A stretch of 64,000 nucleotides of DNA from Serinicoccus profundi (GTDB lineage: Bacteria; Actinomycetota; Actinomycetes; Actinomycetales; Dermatophilaceae), in assembly GCF_008001015.1 (NCBI RefSeq), contig NZ_CP042862.1, positions 3,410,001-3,474,000 on the forward strand. The letters run 5' to 3'. Made by a program: the position numbers and the translations under genes. Shown in pieces: positions 36,185 through 45,486 of the stretch. The notes under the pieces were generated by a model, which was not told the origin of the DNA, made no database searches, and was given only the letters and a program-made list of their open reading frames with translations. Every line of letters begins with the position of its first letter. Position 1 is the first letter of the stretch.

Positions 36185-37284
36185 GCCCCCGCCCCCTCGT
36201 CGTCCACGTCACCGGCGCCCGCCCCAACTTCCCCAAGGCCGCGCCGGTGATCGAGGCCCTGCGCGAGCACGAGGTGGAGCAGCTGCTCGTCCACACCGGG
36301 CAGCACTACGACGACCGCATGAGCCAGGTCTTCTTCACCGAGCTCGGGCTGCCCCGCCCCGACGTCGACCTCGGCATCGGGTCCGGCACGCACGCCACCC
36401 AGACGGCGGCCGCCATGATCGGCCTGGAGGAGGTCCTCACGCAGCGGCGCCCTGCCCTCGTCGTGGTCTACGGCGACGTCAACTCCACCGTCGCCGCCAC
36501 CCTGGTCGCGAGCAAGCTGCACCTCCCGGTCGCCCACGTCGAGGCCGGGCTCCGCTCCTTCGACCGGAGCATGCCGGAGGAGATCAACCGGATGGTCACC
36601 GACCGCATCAGCGACGTGCTGCTGGCGACGTGCGCCGACGCGGTGGACAACCTGCTCGCCGAGGGTGTCGACCCGGCCGCCGTCCACCTCGTGGGCAACC
36701 CGATGATCGACACCCTGCTGCGCCACCGCACCCGCCTGGACCAGGGACGGGCGCGGTCCGAGGCCGGGCTGGGGGACGACGACCCCTACGTCCTGGCGAC
36801 CCTGCACCGCCCCGGCAACGTCGACGACCGGGAGCACGCGCGCAGCGCGGTGGCCACGCTGCACCGGGTCGCCGAGCACTGCCCCGTCGTGCTGCCCCTG
36901 CACCCGCGCAGCCGGCCGCGGCTCATCGACGTCGGGCTGCTGGAGCACCCGCAGGTGCGGGCCGTCGACCCGCTGGGCTACCTCGACTTCCTGTCCCTGG
37001 TGGAGGGGTCCTCGGTCGTGGTGACCGACTCCGGCGGGGTGCAGGAGGAGACGACCGTGCTGGGGGTCCCCTGCCTCACCCTGCGCCCCAACACCGAGCG
37101 GCCGGTGACCATCAGCCACGGCACCAATGCCCTCACCACCCACGCCGACCTCCCCGACGCGGTCGCCACCCGGCTGCGGGCGGGGCGACCCGCCCCGGGC
37201 AGCACCCCGGTGCCGCCGCTGTGGGACGGCCGCTCCGGGCCGCGCATCGCCCGGGTGCTCGCCGGGACGCTCGGGGTGGCCTGA
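36181..37284 (+). CDS. wecB: UDP-N-acetylglucosamine 2-epimerase (non-hydrolysing)
   Basis: 367 residues from GTG 36181. Converts UDP-GlcNAc to UDP-ManNAc. Family motifs: VHVTGARPNFPKAAPVIEAL, HTGQHYDDRMSQVFFTELGL, VYGDVNSTVAATLVASKL, HVEAGLRSFDRSMPEEINR and VTDSGGVQEETTVLGVPCL. All expected substrate-binding segments are present and the length is usual. Supplies the substrate of the dehydrogenase at 33121 for UDP-ManNAcA synthesis. Confidence 0.93.
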   Translation: MSPRPLVVHVTGARPNFPKAAPVIEALREHEVEQLLVHTGQHYDDRMSQVFFTELGLPRPDVDLGIGSGTHATQTAAAMIGLEEVLTQRRPALVVVYGDVNSTVAATLVASKLHLPVAHVEAGLRSFDRSMPEEINRMVTDRISDVLLATCADAVDNLLAEGVDPAAVHLVGNPMIDTLLRHRTRLDQGRARSEAGLGDDDPYVLATLHRPGNVDDREHARSAVATLHRVAEHCPVVLPLHPRSRPRLIDVGLLEHPQVRAVDPLGYLDFLSLVEGSSVVVTDSGGVQEETTVLGVPCLTLRPNTERPVTISHGTNALTTHADLPDAVATRLRAGRPAPGSTPVPPLWDGRSGPRIARVLAGTLGVA

Positions 37285-37285
37285 G

Positions 37286-38479
37286 GTGGTGAGCCCCGAC
37301 CCCGGCCAGCGGTCGGCGCGCGACCTCGTCATCTCCTACTGCTTCCCGCCCTACGTCGACACCTCGGCGATCGTCGCCGCCAAGCGGGTGCGCGAGATGG
37401 GACGTCCGGTCGATGTGCTGCAGAACCGCATGCGCACCGAGCGCTCGACCGACCGAGGCCTGGCCACCATCGCCGACCACCTCGTCGTGCGCCGCCAGCA
37501 GCTGCCCAGCCCCACCCTCTTCTCCTCCTGGCGCGGCATCACCGGCTTCACCCAGCGCGGGCTGCAGCGTGCCCTGGAGTGGGACCGTGACTCCGAGGGC
37601 TACGCCCGGATGTACAGCCGGGCCCACTTCACGGCCAGCCACGTCCTCGCGGCCCGCGTGGCGATGCGCCGACCCGGGCTGGAGTGGACGGCGGAGTTCT
37701 CCGACCCCCTGTCGCGTGACGTCACCGGGGCGGTCCGGCACGCCCCGACCCGCGACGACGACCTGCTCGGGGCCCTCGGCGAGGGCATCCGGGCGGCGGG
37801 CTTCGCCCCGCCGACGAGCGGCAACTCCTTCGAGTGGGCCGAGCACCTCGCCTTCGCCCTGGCCGACACCGTCGTCTTCACCAACGAGCACCAGCGCGAC
37901 CTCATGCTCGAGCCGGTGACCGACCCCGAGCTGGTCTCGCGGGTCCTGGAGCGCAGCCGGGTCTCGCCGCACCCGACCCTGCCGGAGTCCTTCTACACGA
38001 TGGCCGATCCGGACCACCCGCTCCCCGAGGACCGCCGCAACATCGGCTACTTCGGCAACTTCTACGCGACCCGGGGGATCGGGAGCGTCCTGGCGGCCCT
38101 GGAGGCGCTGCCGCGTCGACTCCGCGACGAGGTATGCCTGCACGTCTTCGCCGGGCGCCCCGAGCAGGTCGACGCGGAGGTGCGCCGGCGCGGGCTCGAG
38201 GACTGCGTGCGCAGCGGCCCCTTCCTCGGCTACCTCGAGTTCCTCGCCCTGTGCCGGCGGATGGACGTCCTGCTCGTCAGCGACGCGGTCACCCAGGGGC
38301 TGCTGGCCACCAACCCGTTCCTGCCGAGCAAGTGGAGCGACTACCGCGGCAGCGGCACGCCGGTCTGGGGCATGGTCGAGCCCGGCTCGGTCCTGGACTC
38401 CCAGCCGCTGCACCACCGCTCCCCGGTGGACCACGCCTCGGCGGCCGTGCAGGTGCTCGCGCAGATCGCCCGCGGCTGA
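37286..38479 (+). CDS. Glycosyltransferase (GT-B fold)
   Basis: 397 residues; GTG at 37286 (or 37289) lies just after the epimerase stop. N-terminal LVISYCFPPYVDTSAIVAAK resembles the donor-independent first domain of GT4-like enzymes. The second domain has NIGYFGNFYATRGIGSVLAA, a HVFAGRPEQVDAEVRRRGL segment and the late motif LLATNPFLPSKWSDYRGSGT. It ends 15 bp from a convergent glycosyltransferase. Last gene of the 34470-38479 operon. Donor and acceptor unknown. Confidence 0.75.
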   Translation: MVSPDPGQRSARDLVISYCFPPYVDTSAIVAAKRVREMGRPVDVLQNRMRTERSTDRGLATIADHLVVRRQQLPSPTLFSSWRGITGFTQRGLQRALEWDRDSEGYARMYSRAHFTASHVLAARVAMRRPGLEWTAEFSDPLSRDVTGAVRHAPTRDDDLLGALGEGIRAAGFAPPTSGNSFEWAEHLAFALADTVVFTNEHQRDLMLEPVTDPELVSRVLERSRVSPHPTLPESFYTMADPDHPLPEDRRNIGYFGNFYATRGIGSVLAALEALPRRLRDEVCLHVFAGRPEQVDAEVRRRGLEDCVRSGPFLGYLEFLALCRRMDVLLVSDAVTQGLLATNPFLPSKWSDYRGSGTPVWGMVEPGSVLDSQPLHHRSPVDHASAAVQVLAQIARG

Positions 38480-38494
38480 CGCCGCGGCATACCC

Positions 38495-40654
38495 TCACCG
38501 GAGGGCGTCGGTGCCGACCGCGCCGGGCGGACGCCCCTGGTCCCCGAGGATGATGCGGGCCAGCTCGTGCCGGGCCTCGCCGGAGGAGAACCGCTGCTCG
38601 ACCACGGCCCGGGCCTGCGCGGAGGCCTCCGACCAGGCCGGCTCCTGCGCCAGCGTCGTGATCCGCCGCGCCGCCTCGGCGACCGAGCCCACCACCCAGT
38701 CGTCGGGGAAGAGGCTTCGGGCACCGTCGAGCGGGGCGAAGATCGGCCAGTCGCGCACCACGGGCACCGCCCCGGAGGCGGCGCCCTCGACGAGGGCGAG
38801 CCCGAAGGACTCGCGGCGGCTCGTCGAGAGGACGAAGCCCGCGGACGCGAGGTGCGGACCCAGGTCGCGGGTGTAGCCCACGAAGGTGACCCCGCCACGG
38901 ACGTCGTCGGCGGCCAGGCGTTCGCGCACCTGGCGGGCATAGGCCCGTTGCGAGGCGATCGAGCCCTCGGGGAAGTCGCCGCCGACGAGGACCAGGCTCC
39001 AGTCCGGGTCCTCCCGCCGCAGCAGCGCGAGCACCTCCAGCGCCCACAGGGGGTCCTTGACCCGCTGCGCCCACCCGACCATGAGCAGGCGACGCCGGTG
39101 GCCCTCGGTCTTGTCCACCGGGATGCGGCGAGGGTCCAGCACGTTGCCCACGACGTGGACCTCGGTCGCGTCGAGCCGCTCGCCGAGGAGGGTGAGCACG
39201 GCCCGGCGCAGGTGCTCGCTCACGACGACGAGGGCGTCCACGCGGGTCCAGTCGAGCAGGTGGATCCACGGCGAGAGCGCGTCCATGCTGTGGATCCGCA
39301 GCGTGATCCGCACGTGCGCCGGGGCGCTCATGACCGCCGCCACCGACCCCCGGTCGGCCCAGTCGACGAAGAGGGCGTCCGCCCGCTCCAGCTCCTCGAG
39401 CAGCTCGTAGTCGGGCACCCACGACTCGCCGAGGGCCTGTCGCAGCCGGGCCGCGACGAGCTCCCGTCGGGGGCCCAGTCCCCGCAGCTGGTCCTTGGCC
39501 CGGAGGTCGGCCACGTGCACGTCGGCCCGGACGCCCAGCTCCTCCACCACCGGCGCCGCGAACTGCGGGTAGGAGCCCGGCGCCACGACGACCCGTGGCG
39601 CCCGCGCGGTGCCGCGCGCGGCGGCGACGCGAGGGTGGGGCGGGGTGCGGGGCACCGGCGCGGCGAGCAGCCGACCGACCCTGGAGGTGCGCCAGTCGGC
39701 GAGGAAGGCGTCCGGGTCGGCCACGAGCGGCGAGCTCGTGCCGTCGGCGTGCAGCTCGCGGTGGAAGAGCAGCTGCAGGGCCAGCGTCGTGCAGCGGACC
39801 GCCAGGTCGAGGTCGTCGTCGAGGACGGCGTCCGCGCGGGCCAGCAGCCCGCGCACGCTCGCGAGGAGCTCGAGCTCGGGCTCGTGCCCGGGCGGCTCCT
39901 CGCCCGTCCGCGAGAGCTCGGTGAGCGCGCGCAGCGCACGGTGCACCGGCGCGTCCTCGCCCCGCTCGGGGTCGAGGCGCCCGGCGATCTCGGCGGCCAG
40001 GGCATACTCCCCCGTCGCGTGCAGCGCCTCGACGAGCGGCACGAGCAGGCGCTGACGTCGGGCCGGTATGCGGGTCCTCCCGTCGGCCGCGGGGAGCGCA
40101 GCGAGCACCTCTCGCGCGAGGTCGGCGTCGAGACGGGCGCCCCCGGCACGGGAGCTGCGCCGCAGCGTCGTCCAGATCGCGCTGTCACCCTGCTCGGTCT
40201 CACGCACGACCTTCGGCAGTGCGAGCACCGGGACGGAGGAGGCCCCGGGCCGCGCGAAGAGGGTCTGCGCCGTGGCGCCGACGGGCAGGACGGCGTCCGC
40301 CTGCTCCAGGGTCCGTCGGGCACGGGGGTCGGCAGCCAGCCCACGGGCCAGCGGGCCGCGGTCGAGGCGCCAGGCCAGGGGTGCCGGCCGGAGCACGCGG
40401 CGCGCCAGCTCCCGCGGGGTCCTGACCGGCCTCGGACGCACCGGGACCCGGCCGCGGAAGGACCTCAGGGTGGGGCCGGGCTCCCCCACGCTCCACAGGA
40501 GCACCACCTGGTGTCCCTCGTCGGTGAGCCGCCGCAGGCGCGCGGCGACCACCTCGAGCTCGTGGGCGTCGTGCGCCGCCGCCACGATCCGCTGCCGGGG
40601 CGGCAGCGCGAGCACGTCGGTCCCGGCGGTGGGGGGGACAGCACGCTCGGACAC
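38495..40654 (-). CDS. Glycosyltransferase family 4-like protein with long N-terminal region
   Basis: 719 residues. The first 350 residues are helical and unassigned. A GT-B region starts about APRVVVAPGSYPQFAAPVVE, then ALFVDWADRGSVAAVMSAP, VDALVVVSEHLRRAVLTLLG and the GT4 second domain RRLLMVGWAQRVKDPLWALE, VTFVGYTRDLGPHLASAGFV, STSRRESFGLALVEGAASGA (EX7E motif). Single gene on the minus strand between a convergent glycosyltransferase and ino1. Intact, unlike the three large glycosyltransferases at 21.5-30.2 kb that share the long-N-terminus plan. Confidence 0.85.
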   Translation of the reverse strand: MSERAVPPTAGTDVLALPPRQRIVAAAHDAHELEVVAARLRRLTDEGHQVVLLWSVGEPGPTLRSFRGRVPVRPRPVRTPRELARRVLRPAPLAWRLDRGPLARGLAADPRARRTLEQADAVLPVGATAQTLFARPGASSVPVLALPKVVRETEQGDSAIWTTLRRSSRAGGARLDADLAREVLAALPAADGRTRIPARRQRLLVPLVEALHATGEYALAAEIAGRLDPERGEDAPVHRALRALTELSRTGEEPPGHEPELELLASVRGLLARADAVLDDDLDLAVRCTTLALQLLFHRELHADGTSSPLVADPDAFLADWRTSRVGRLLAAPVPRTPPHPRVAAARGTARAPRVVVAPGSYPQFAAPVVEELGVRADVHVADLRAKDQLRGLGPRRELVAARLRQALGESWVPDYELLEELERADALFVDWADRGSVAAVMSAPAHVRITLRIHSMDALSPWIHLLDWTRVDALVVVSEHLRRAVLTLLGERLDATEVHVVGNVLDPRRIPVDKTEGHRRRLLMVGWAQRVKDPLWALEVLALLRREDPDWSLVLVGGDFPEGSIASQRAYARQVRERLAADDVRGGVTFVGYTRDLGPHLASAGFVLSTSRRESFGLALVEGAASGAVPVVRDWPIFAPLDGARSLFPDDWVVGSVAEAARRITTLAQEPAWSEASAQARAVVEQRFSSGEARHELARIILGDQGRPPGAVGTDALR

Positions 40655-40692
40655 GTGCCGACCCTACGCGAGCGGCGGGGCCGGGGCGTGGC

Positions 40693-41760
40693 TCAGCCCC
40701 GGATGAAGGCCTCGACCTCGGCCCGCCCCTGATCGTCGGGCATCTGCACGGGCGGGCTCTTCATGAGGTAGGCGCTGGCGCCGACGACCGGGCCACCCTG
40801 GCCGCGGTCCTTGGCGATCTTGGCGGCCCGGATGGCGTCGATGATGATGCCTGCCGAGTTGGGGCTGTCCCAGACCTCGAGCTTGTACTCCAGGTTGAGC
40901 GGCACGTCGCCGAAGGCCCGTCCCTCGAGCCGGACGTAGGCCCACTTGCGGTCGTCGAGCCACTGCACGTAGTCGGAGGGGCCGATGTGCACGTCCCGCT
41001 CGGCCATGGTCCGCGACATGTTGGAGGTGACGGCCTGCGTCTTGGAGACCTTCTTGCTCTCCAGACGCTCGCGCTCGAGCATGTTCTTGAAGTCCATGTT
41101 GCCGCCGACGTTGAGCTGGAAGGTCCGGTCGAGGGCGACCCCGCGCTCCTCGAAGAGCCGGGCGAGCACGCGGTGGGTGATGGTGGCCCCGACCTGGCTC
41201 TTGATGTCGTCGCCGACGATCGGCACCCCCGCGGCCTCGAACTTCGCGGCCCACTCGGGGTCGCTGGCGATGAAGACCGGCAGCGCGTTGACGAAGGCGA
41301 CGCCGGCGTCGAGGGCGCACTGGGCGTAGAACTTGTCGGCCTCCTCGCTGCCGACGGGGAGGTAGGACACGAGGACGTCGGCCCGGGCGTCCTTGAGGGC
41401 CTGCACCACGTCGACCGGCTCGGCCAAGGACTCCTCGACGGTGAGCGCGTAGTACTTGCCCAGGCCGTCGAGGGTCGGCCCGCGCTGCACGCTGACGCCG
41501 GTGTCCGGCACCTGCGCGAAGGAGATGGTGTTGTTCTCCCCGGCCTGGATCGCCTTGGCGAGGTCCTGGCCGACCTTCGCGGCGTCGACGTCGAAGGCGG
41601 CCACGAACTCCAGGTCGCCCACGTGGTAGTCCCCGAAGCTGACGTGCATCAGCCCCGGCACCGACGCGGACGGATCCGCGTCGCGGTAGTACTCCACACC
41701 CTGGACGAGCGAGCTGGCGCAGTTGCCCACACCGACGATCGCGACCCTGACCGATGACAT
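40693..41760 (-). CDS. ino1: Inositol-3-phosphate synthase
   Basis: 355 residues. Converts glucose 6-phosphate to inositol 1-phosphate, for phosphatidylinositol and mycothiol. Begins [20 protein letters not shown] and has [60 protein letters not shown] and the C-terminal [20 protein letters not shown]. The ATG at 41760 follows AAGGAG with 5-bp spacing. Presence of mycothiol/PI metabolism supports an actinobacterium. Divergent from the penicillin-binding protein gene. Confidence 0.96.
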   Translation of the reverse strand: MSSVRVAIVGVGNCASSLVQGVEYYRDADPSASVPGLMHVSFGDYHVGDLEFVAAFDVDAAKVGQDLAKAIQAGENNTISFAQVPDTGVSVQRGPTLDGLGKYYALTVEESLAEPVDVVQALKDARADVLVSYLPVGSEEADKFYAQCALDAGVAFVNALPVFIASDPEWAAKFEAAGVPIVGDDIKSQVGATITHRVLARLFEERGVALDRTFQLNVGGNMDFKNMLERERLESKKVSKTQAVTSNMSRTMAERDVHIGPSDYVQWLDDRKWAYVRLEGRAFGDVPLNLEYKLEVWDSPNSAGIIIDAIRAAKIAKDRGQGGPVVGASAYLMKSPPVQMPDDQGRAEVEAFIRG

Positions 41761-41881
41761 CGATACTCCTTGCTGACATGCCACGAGCGGCCCACCTGGG
41801 CCGCCCCTCTCGCCCACGAGCAACGCCGCCGAACGCGGGCGCATTCCGGGGACCCCCAGGAGAGGTGGGCACAATGGTGGC

Positions 41882-44128
41882 GTGAGCCGCTCCCGCACCG
41901 CCCCCGCGTCCCGCCGTCCGGCTGCCCGCACGAAGGGGCGGGCGCGCCGCGGCGGTCGGGTCCGCCGCGTCCTGCTCTGGCTGACCGGGCTCGGGCTGCT
42001 GGCTGTCCTGCTGGCCGTCGGGGTCTTCGCCTGGGCCTACAACCGCACCGACATCCCGGCCCCCAACGACTTCGCCGAGGCGCAGAGCTCGATCCTCTAC
42101 TACGCCGACGGCGAGACCGAGCTGGCGCGCTTCACCGGGGGCTACGACCGCGAGGCGGTGCCGCTCGGCGAGGTCCCCGAGCACGTCCGGGAGGCCATGC
42201 TCGCGGCCGAGGACCGGTCGTTCTACGAGAACGAGGGCGTCTCCATCACCGGGACGGCCCGCGGCGCCTACCGCACCCTCGCCGGCGACGGCCTCCAGGG
42301 CGGGTCCACCATCACCCAGCAGTACGTCAAGAACTACTACCTCACGGCCGACCAGACGCTGCAGCGCAAGTTCACCGAGATCATCATCTCGATCAAGATC
42401 GACAACGAGCTCTCCAAGGACCAGATCCTGGAGAACTACCTCAACACCATCTACTTCGGCCGCGGTGCCTACGGCATCCAGACCGCCAGCCAGGCCTACT
42501 TCGACAAGGACGTCTCCGAGCTGTCGGTCGAGGAGGGCGCCTTCCTCGCCGGGGTGACCAACGCCCCCTCCCTGTTCGACCCCGACTACGCCGAGGGCAA
42601 CGAGGAGCGGGCCACCGAGCGCGTCGCCTACGTGCTCGACGGCATGGTGGAGGAGGGCTGGCTCGAGGCCGGCGAGCGGGAGGGGCTCGGCCTGCCCGAG
42701 ATCCAGCAGACGGCTCCCTCCACCGCCGCGCGGGGCGTCGAGGGCTACATCGCCGAGCAGGCCCGCGAGGAGATCAAGAGCCTTCTCGGGGTCGAGGACG
42801 CCGAGATCGACGGCGGCGGCCTGCGGATCACGACGACGATCGTCCAGCAGCACCAGCAGGCGGCCGAGGAGGCCGTGGAGCTCTACCGGCCCACGGGCGG
42901 CGGCACGGACGACATCACGGTCGCCCTCAGCGCGATCCGCCCGGGCGACGGCGCGATCACCGCGATGTACGGCGGCGACGACTACCAGGAGACCCAGCTC
43001 AACGCCGCGACCGATGCCCGCGTCCAGGCCGGCTCCCTCTTCAAGCCGGTGACGCTGCTCGCCGCCGTCGAGGAGGGCGTCGACACCCTCCAGACCTACG
43101 AGGGTCCGACCCCGATGACCTTCGGGGAGGACGCCTTGGAGGTCAACAACTTCCAGGACCTCGCGTTCGGCGTCATCGACCTGCGAACCGCGCTCGCGGA
43201 ATCGGTCAACACCGTCTACGTCCAGCTCAACGAGGACATCGGCCCCGACCGCACCCGCGAGGCCGCGATCGACCTCGGCCTGCCTGAGGACACCCCGGGC
43301 CTGGACACCGACCTCACCAACGTCCTCGGCACGGCCTCGCCCACGCTGGTCGAGATGACCAATGCGTACGCCACCCTCGCCGCCGACGGTGAGCGGGCCA
43401 CGCCCTACCTCATCGCCCGCGTGGAGACGGTCTCCGGGGAGGTGACCCACGAGGCGGACCCGCAGACCGAGAACGGCGTCGAGCGGGACGCCGCGGTGGA
43501 CGTCACCGACGCCATGACCTACGTCATGACGCAGGGGTCGGGGATGTCGGCGGGTGACCTCGGCCGCCCGACCGCCGGCAAGTCCGGCACGAGCGAGAAC
43601 AACGTCTCGGCGTGGTTCGACGGCTTCACCCCGCAGCTCGCCGCAGGCGTCGTGATTTACAAGGGCGACGGGACCGTGCCGATGCAGGACGTCGCCGGCC
43701 TCGACCAGATCACCGGCGGATCCTTCCCGGCCCAGGTCTGGGGCGAGTTCATGCGCCTGGCGCTGGACGGCGAGGAGGTGCTCGAGTTCTCCCCGCGGGT
43801 GGGCGCCGGTGGACCGACCGACGACACGCCGACCACCCAGGAGCCGGCCCCGGCACCGACGACCACCGAGGAGCCCTCGCCGACCCCGACCCCGACGCCG
43901 GAGCCGACCGAGGAGCCGACCGAGACGACGAGCGAGGAGCCGACGGAGACCACCACCGAGGAGCCGGCGCCCACCACGCCCGAACCCACCACCCCGGAGC
44001 CCACGACGCCGGTCCCGACGGTGCCCGAGCCGACCACGCCCGTCCCGACCATCCCCGAGCCCACCGCCCCGGAGCCGACCCAGCCCGGCCCGCCGGGTGA
44101 CGGCACGGAGCCCGAGCCGACCGGGTGA
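41882..44128 (+). CDS. Class A penicillin-binding protein (bifunctional glycosyltransferase/transpeptidase)
   Basis: 748 residues from GTG 41882. Basic N-terminus, one membrane helix (about residues 29-52), then a GT51 domain with the catalytic [30 protein letters not shown] and [20 protein letters not shown]. The transpeptidase domain has SLFK (active Ser about 382), SVN (about 440) and KSGT in place of the common KTGT. A 90-residue Pro/Thr/Glu-rich tail follows. Makes cell-wall peptidoglycan outside the membrane. It is the ponA-like gene next to ino1, an arrangement also seen in mycobacteria and Streptomyces. Confidence 0.94.
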   Translation: MSRSRTAPASRRPAARTKGRARRGGRVRRVLLWLTGLGLLAVLLAVGVFAWAYNRTDIPAPNDFAEAQSSILYYADGETELARFTGGYDREAVPLGEVPEHVREAMLAAEDRSFYENEGVSITGTARGAYRTLAGDGLQGGSTITQQYVKNYYLTADQTLQRKFTEIIISIKIDNELSKDQILENYLNTIYFGRGAYGIQTASQAYFDKDVSELSVEEGAFLAGVTNAPSLFDPDYAEGNEERATERVAYVLDGMVEEGWLEAGEREGLGLPEIQQTAPSTAARGVEGYIAEQAREEIKSLLGVEDAEIDGGGLRITTTIVQQHQQAAEEAVELYRPTGGGTDDITVALSAIRPGDGAITAMYGGDDYQETQLNAATDARVQAGSLFKPVTLLAAVEEGVDTLQTYEGPTPMTFGEDALEVNNFQDLAFGVIDLRTALAESVNTVYVQLNEDIGPDRTREAAIDLGLPEDTPGLDTDLTNVLGTASPTLVEMTNAYATLAADGERATPYLIARVETVSGEVTHEADPQTENGVERDAAVDVTDAMTYVMTQGSGMSAGDLGRPTAGKSGTSENNVSAWFDGFTPQLAAGVVIYKGDGTVPMQDVAGLDQITGGSFPAQVWGEFMRLALDGEEVLEFSPRVGAGGPTDDTPTTQEPAPAPTTTEEPSPTPTPTPEPTEEPTETTSEEPTETTTEEPAPTTPEPTTPEPTTPVPTVPEPTTPVPTIPEPTAPEPTQPGPPGDGTEPEPTG
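43850..44100 (+). repeat. Low-complexity Pro-Thr-Glu repeat region in the PBP tail
   Basis: Degenerate tandem units coding for [16 protein letters not shown]. The DNA alternates CCGACC and GAGCCG with small variations. Such tails in actinobacterial class A PBPs are extracytoplasmic and vary in length. No further function is visible. Confidence 0.7.
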
Positions 44129-45486
44129 GCACACCGCCGGACCCGCGCACCGAGGAGGGGCAGGACCGACCCTGGCAGGTGCCCTCCTGGGTCGACCCGG
44201 TCGTCGCGCAGGCCACCGGCATCGTCGGTGGACCGCTGGGGCGGTATGCCGTCGTCGGCGGTCGTGGCCTCGCCGGCGTCGCCGCCGCGGTCGTCCTGCT
44301 CGGTGCCCTGATGCTCGGCCTGGGGGTCTGGCAGAAGGGGCACTGCCTCATGAAGGGGTGGAGCACGCCCGACCAGTTCTGGCGGTCGTGCTACTCCGAC
44401 GTCGCCGTGGTGCACGCGAGCTCCCCGTTGGCCGAGCGGGCCCTGCCCTGGGTCGGCGAGGGCGCCGCGACCGGCACCGCACCACTGTCCGGGGTCGCCA
44501 TGTGGCTGCTGGCCGTGGTCTCCCCGCGCGCCGGGGGCGGCCTGGCCTCCCAGCAGTGGGTCCTCGCGCTCTGGGCCCTCGTGGCGATGGTCCTGCTCGC
44601 GGTGGCCGTCGTGGCGCTGGTGGCCCTCTGCCCCACCCGACCGTGGCGGGCGGCGCATCTCGCGGCGAGCCCGGTGCTCGCCCTCCTCGCCCTGGTCTCC
44701 ACCGACCTGCTCGGCGTCACCCTCATGGTCCTCGGGCTCTGGGCCTGGCGGCGGGACCGGCCGTGGGTCGCCGGCCTGCTGCTGGGGCTCGCGCTGCTCG
44801 TCCGGCCCTTCCCCCTGCTCGTCCTCGCCGCGATCGTCATGCTCGCCGCGCGGCGAGGTCGTCTCCTGCCGGCCCTGCAGGCGGTGGTGGGCACCGTCCT
44901 CGGCGCCCTGCTCGTCCTGCTCCCGCTCGTGTCGGTGCAGCCCGAGGCGCTCACGGCCGCCCAGCAGTGGTGGGGCCAGCCGGCCGGTTATGGCGCACTG
45001 CAGATGGTGCCGCGCCTGCTCGGTCTCTCCGTGCCGACCGGCCTGACGACCGCGGTGGCGGTGGGCGGCTGGCCGCTCGCGCTCATGCTGGGGTGGCGCT
45101 GGACGGCCCCCGACCGGCCCGGTGGGGCGCCGGGCGTGGAGCAGGTGGCCGCGCTCATGCTGCTCGTCGTGGCGCTCACCGCGACCTCGCTCTCGGTGCA
45201 GTCCGGCCTGTGGGTGCTGCCCTTCCTCGCCCTGTCCTCGGTCCCGTGGTCCCGACACCTCGTCTGGGCCCTGGTCGAGGCGCTGACCTTCGTCACGACC
45301 TGGCTGCACATCGCCTACGCCAGCGACCCCGGCCGGGGACTGCCCCCCGACGCGTATGCCGTCGTGGTGGTGCTGCGCGCCGCCGCGTGGACGTGGCTCC
45401 TGTGGGAGGTCGCCCGGGCCCCCCATCGCCCGGCTCACCGTCCGGCGCCGACCTCCACGCCGGTCCGCACCGTCTCACCGAGCTGA
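44125..45486 (+). CDS. GT87-like integral membrane mannosyltransferase
   Basis: 453 residues from GTG 44125, overlapping the PBP stop. About ten or eleven hydrophobic helices. The first loop has KGHCLMKGWSTPDQFWRSCY and the segment LALLVRPFPLLVLAAIVMLA resembles polyprenol-phosphate-dependent GT-C enzymes. The gene follows the PBP, matching the position of the Rv0051-type membrane protein after ponA1 in mycobacteria. A GT-C role in a wall or lipid glycan is likely. The stop overlaps the convergent acyltransferase by 52 bp. Confidence 0.8.
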   Translation: MSTPPDPRTEEGQDRPWQVPSWVDPVVAQATGIVGGPLGRYAVVGGRGLAGVAAAVVLLGALMLGLGVWQKGHCLMKGWSTPDQFWRSCYSDVAVVHASSPLAERALPWVGEGAATGTAPLSGVAMWLLAVVSPRAGGGLASQQWVLALWALVAMVLLAVAVVALVALCPTRPWRAAHLAASPVLALLALVSTDLLGVTLMVLGLWAWRRDRPWVAGLLLGLALLVRPFPLLVLAAIVMLAARRGRLLPALQAVVGTVLGALLVLLPLVSVQPEALTAAQQWWGQPAGYGALQMVPRLLGLSVPTGLTTAVAVGGWPLALMLGWRWTAPDRPGGAPGVEQVAALMLLVVALTATSLSVQSGLWVLPFLALSSVPWSRHLVWALVEALTFVTTWLHIAYASDPGRGLPPDAYAVVVVLRAAAWTWLLWEVARAPHRPAHRPAPTSTPVRTVSPS

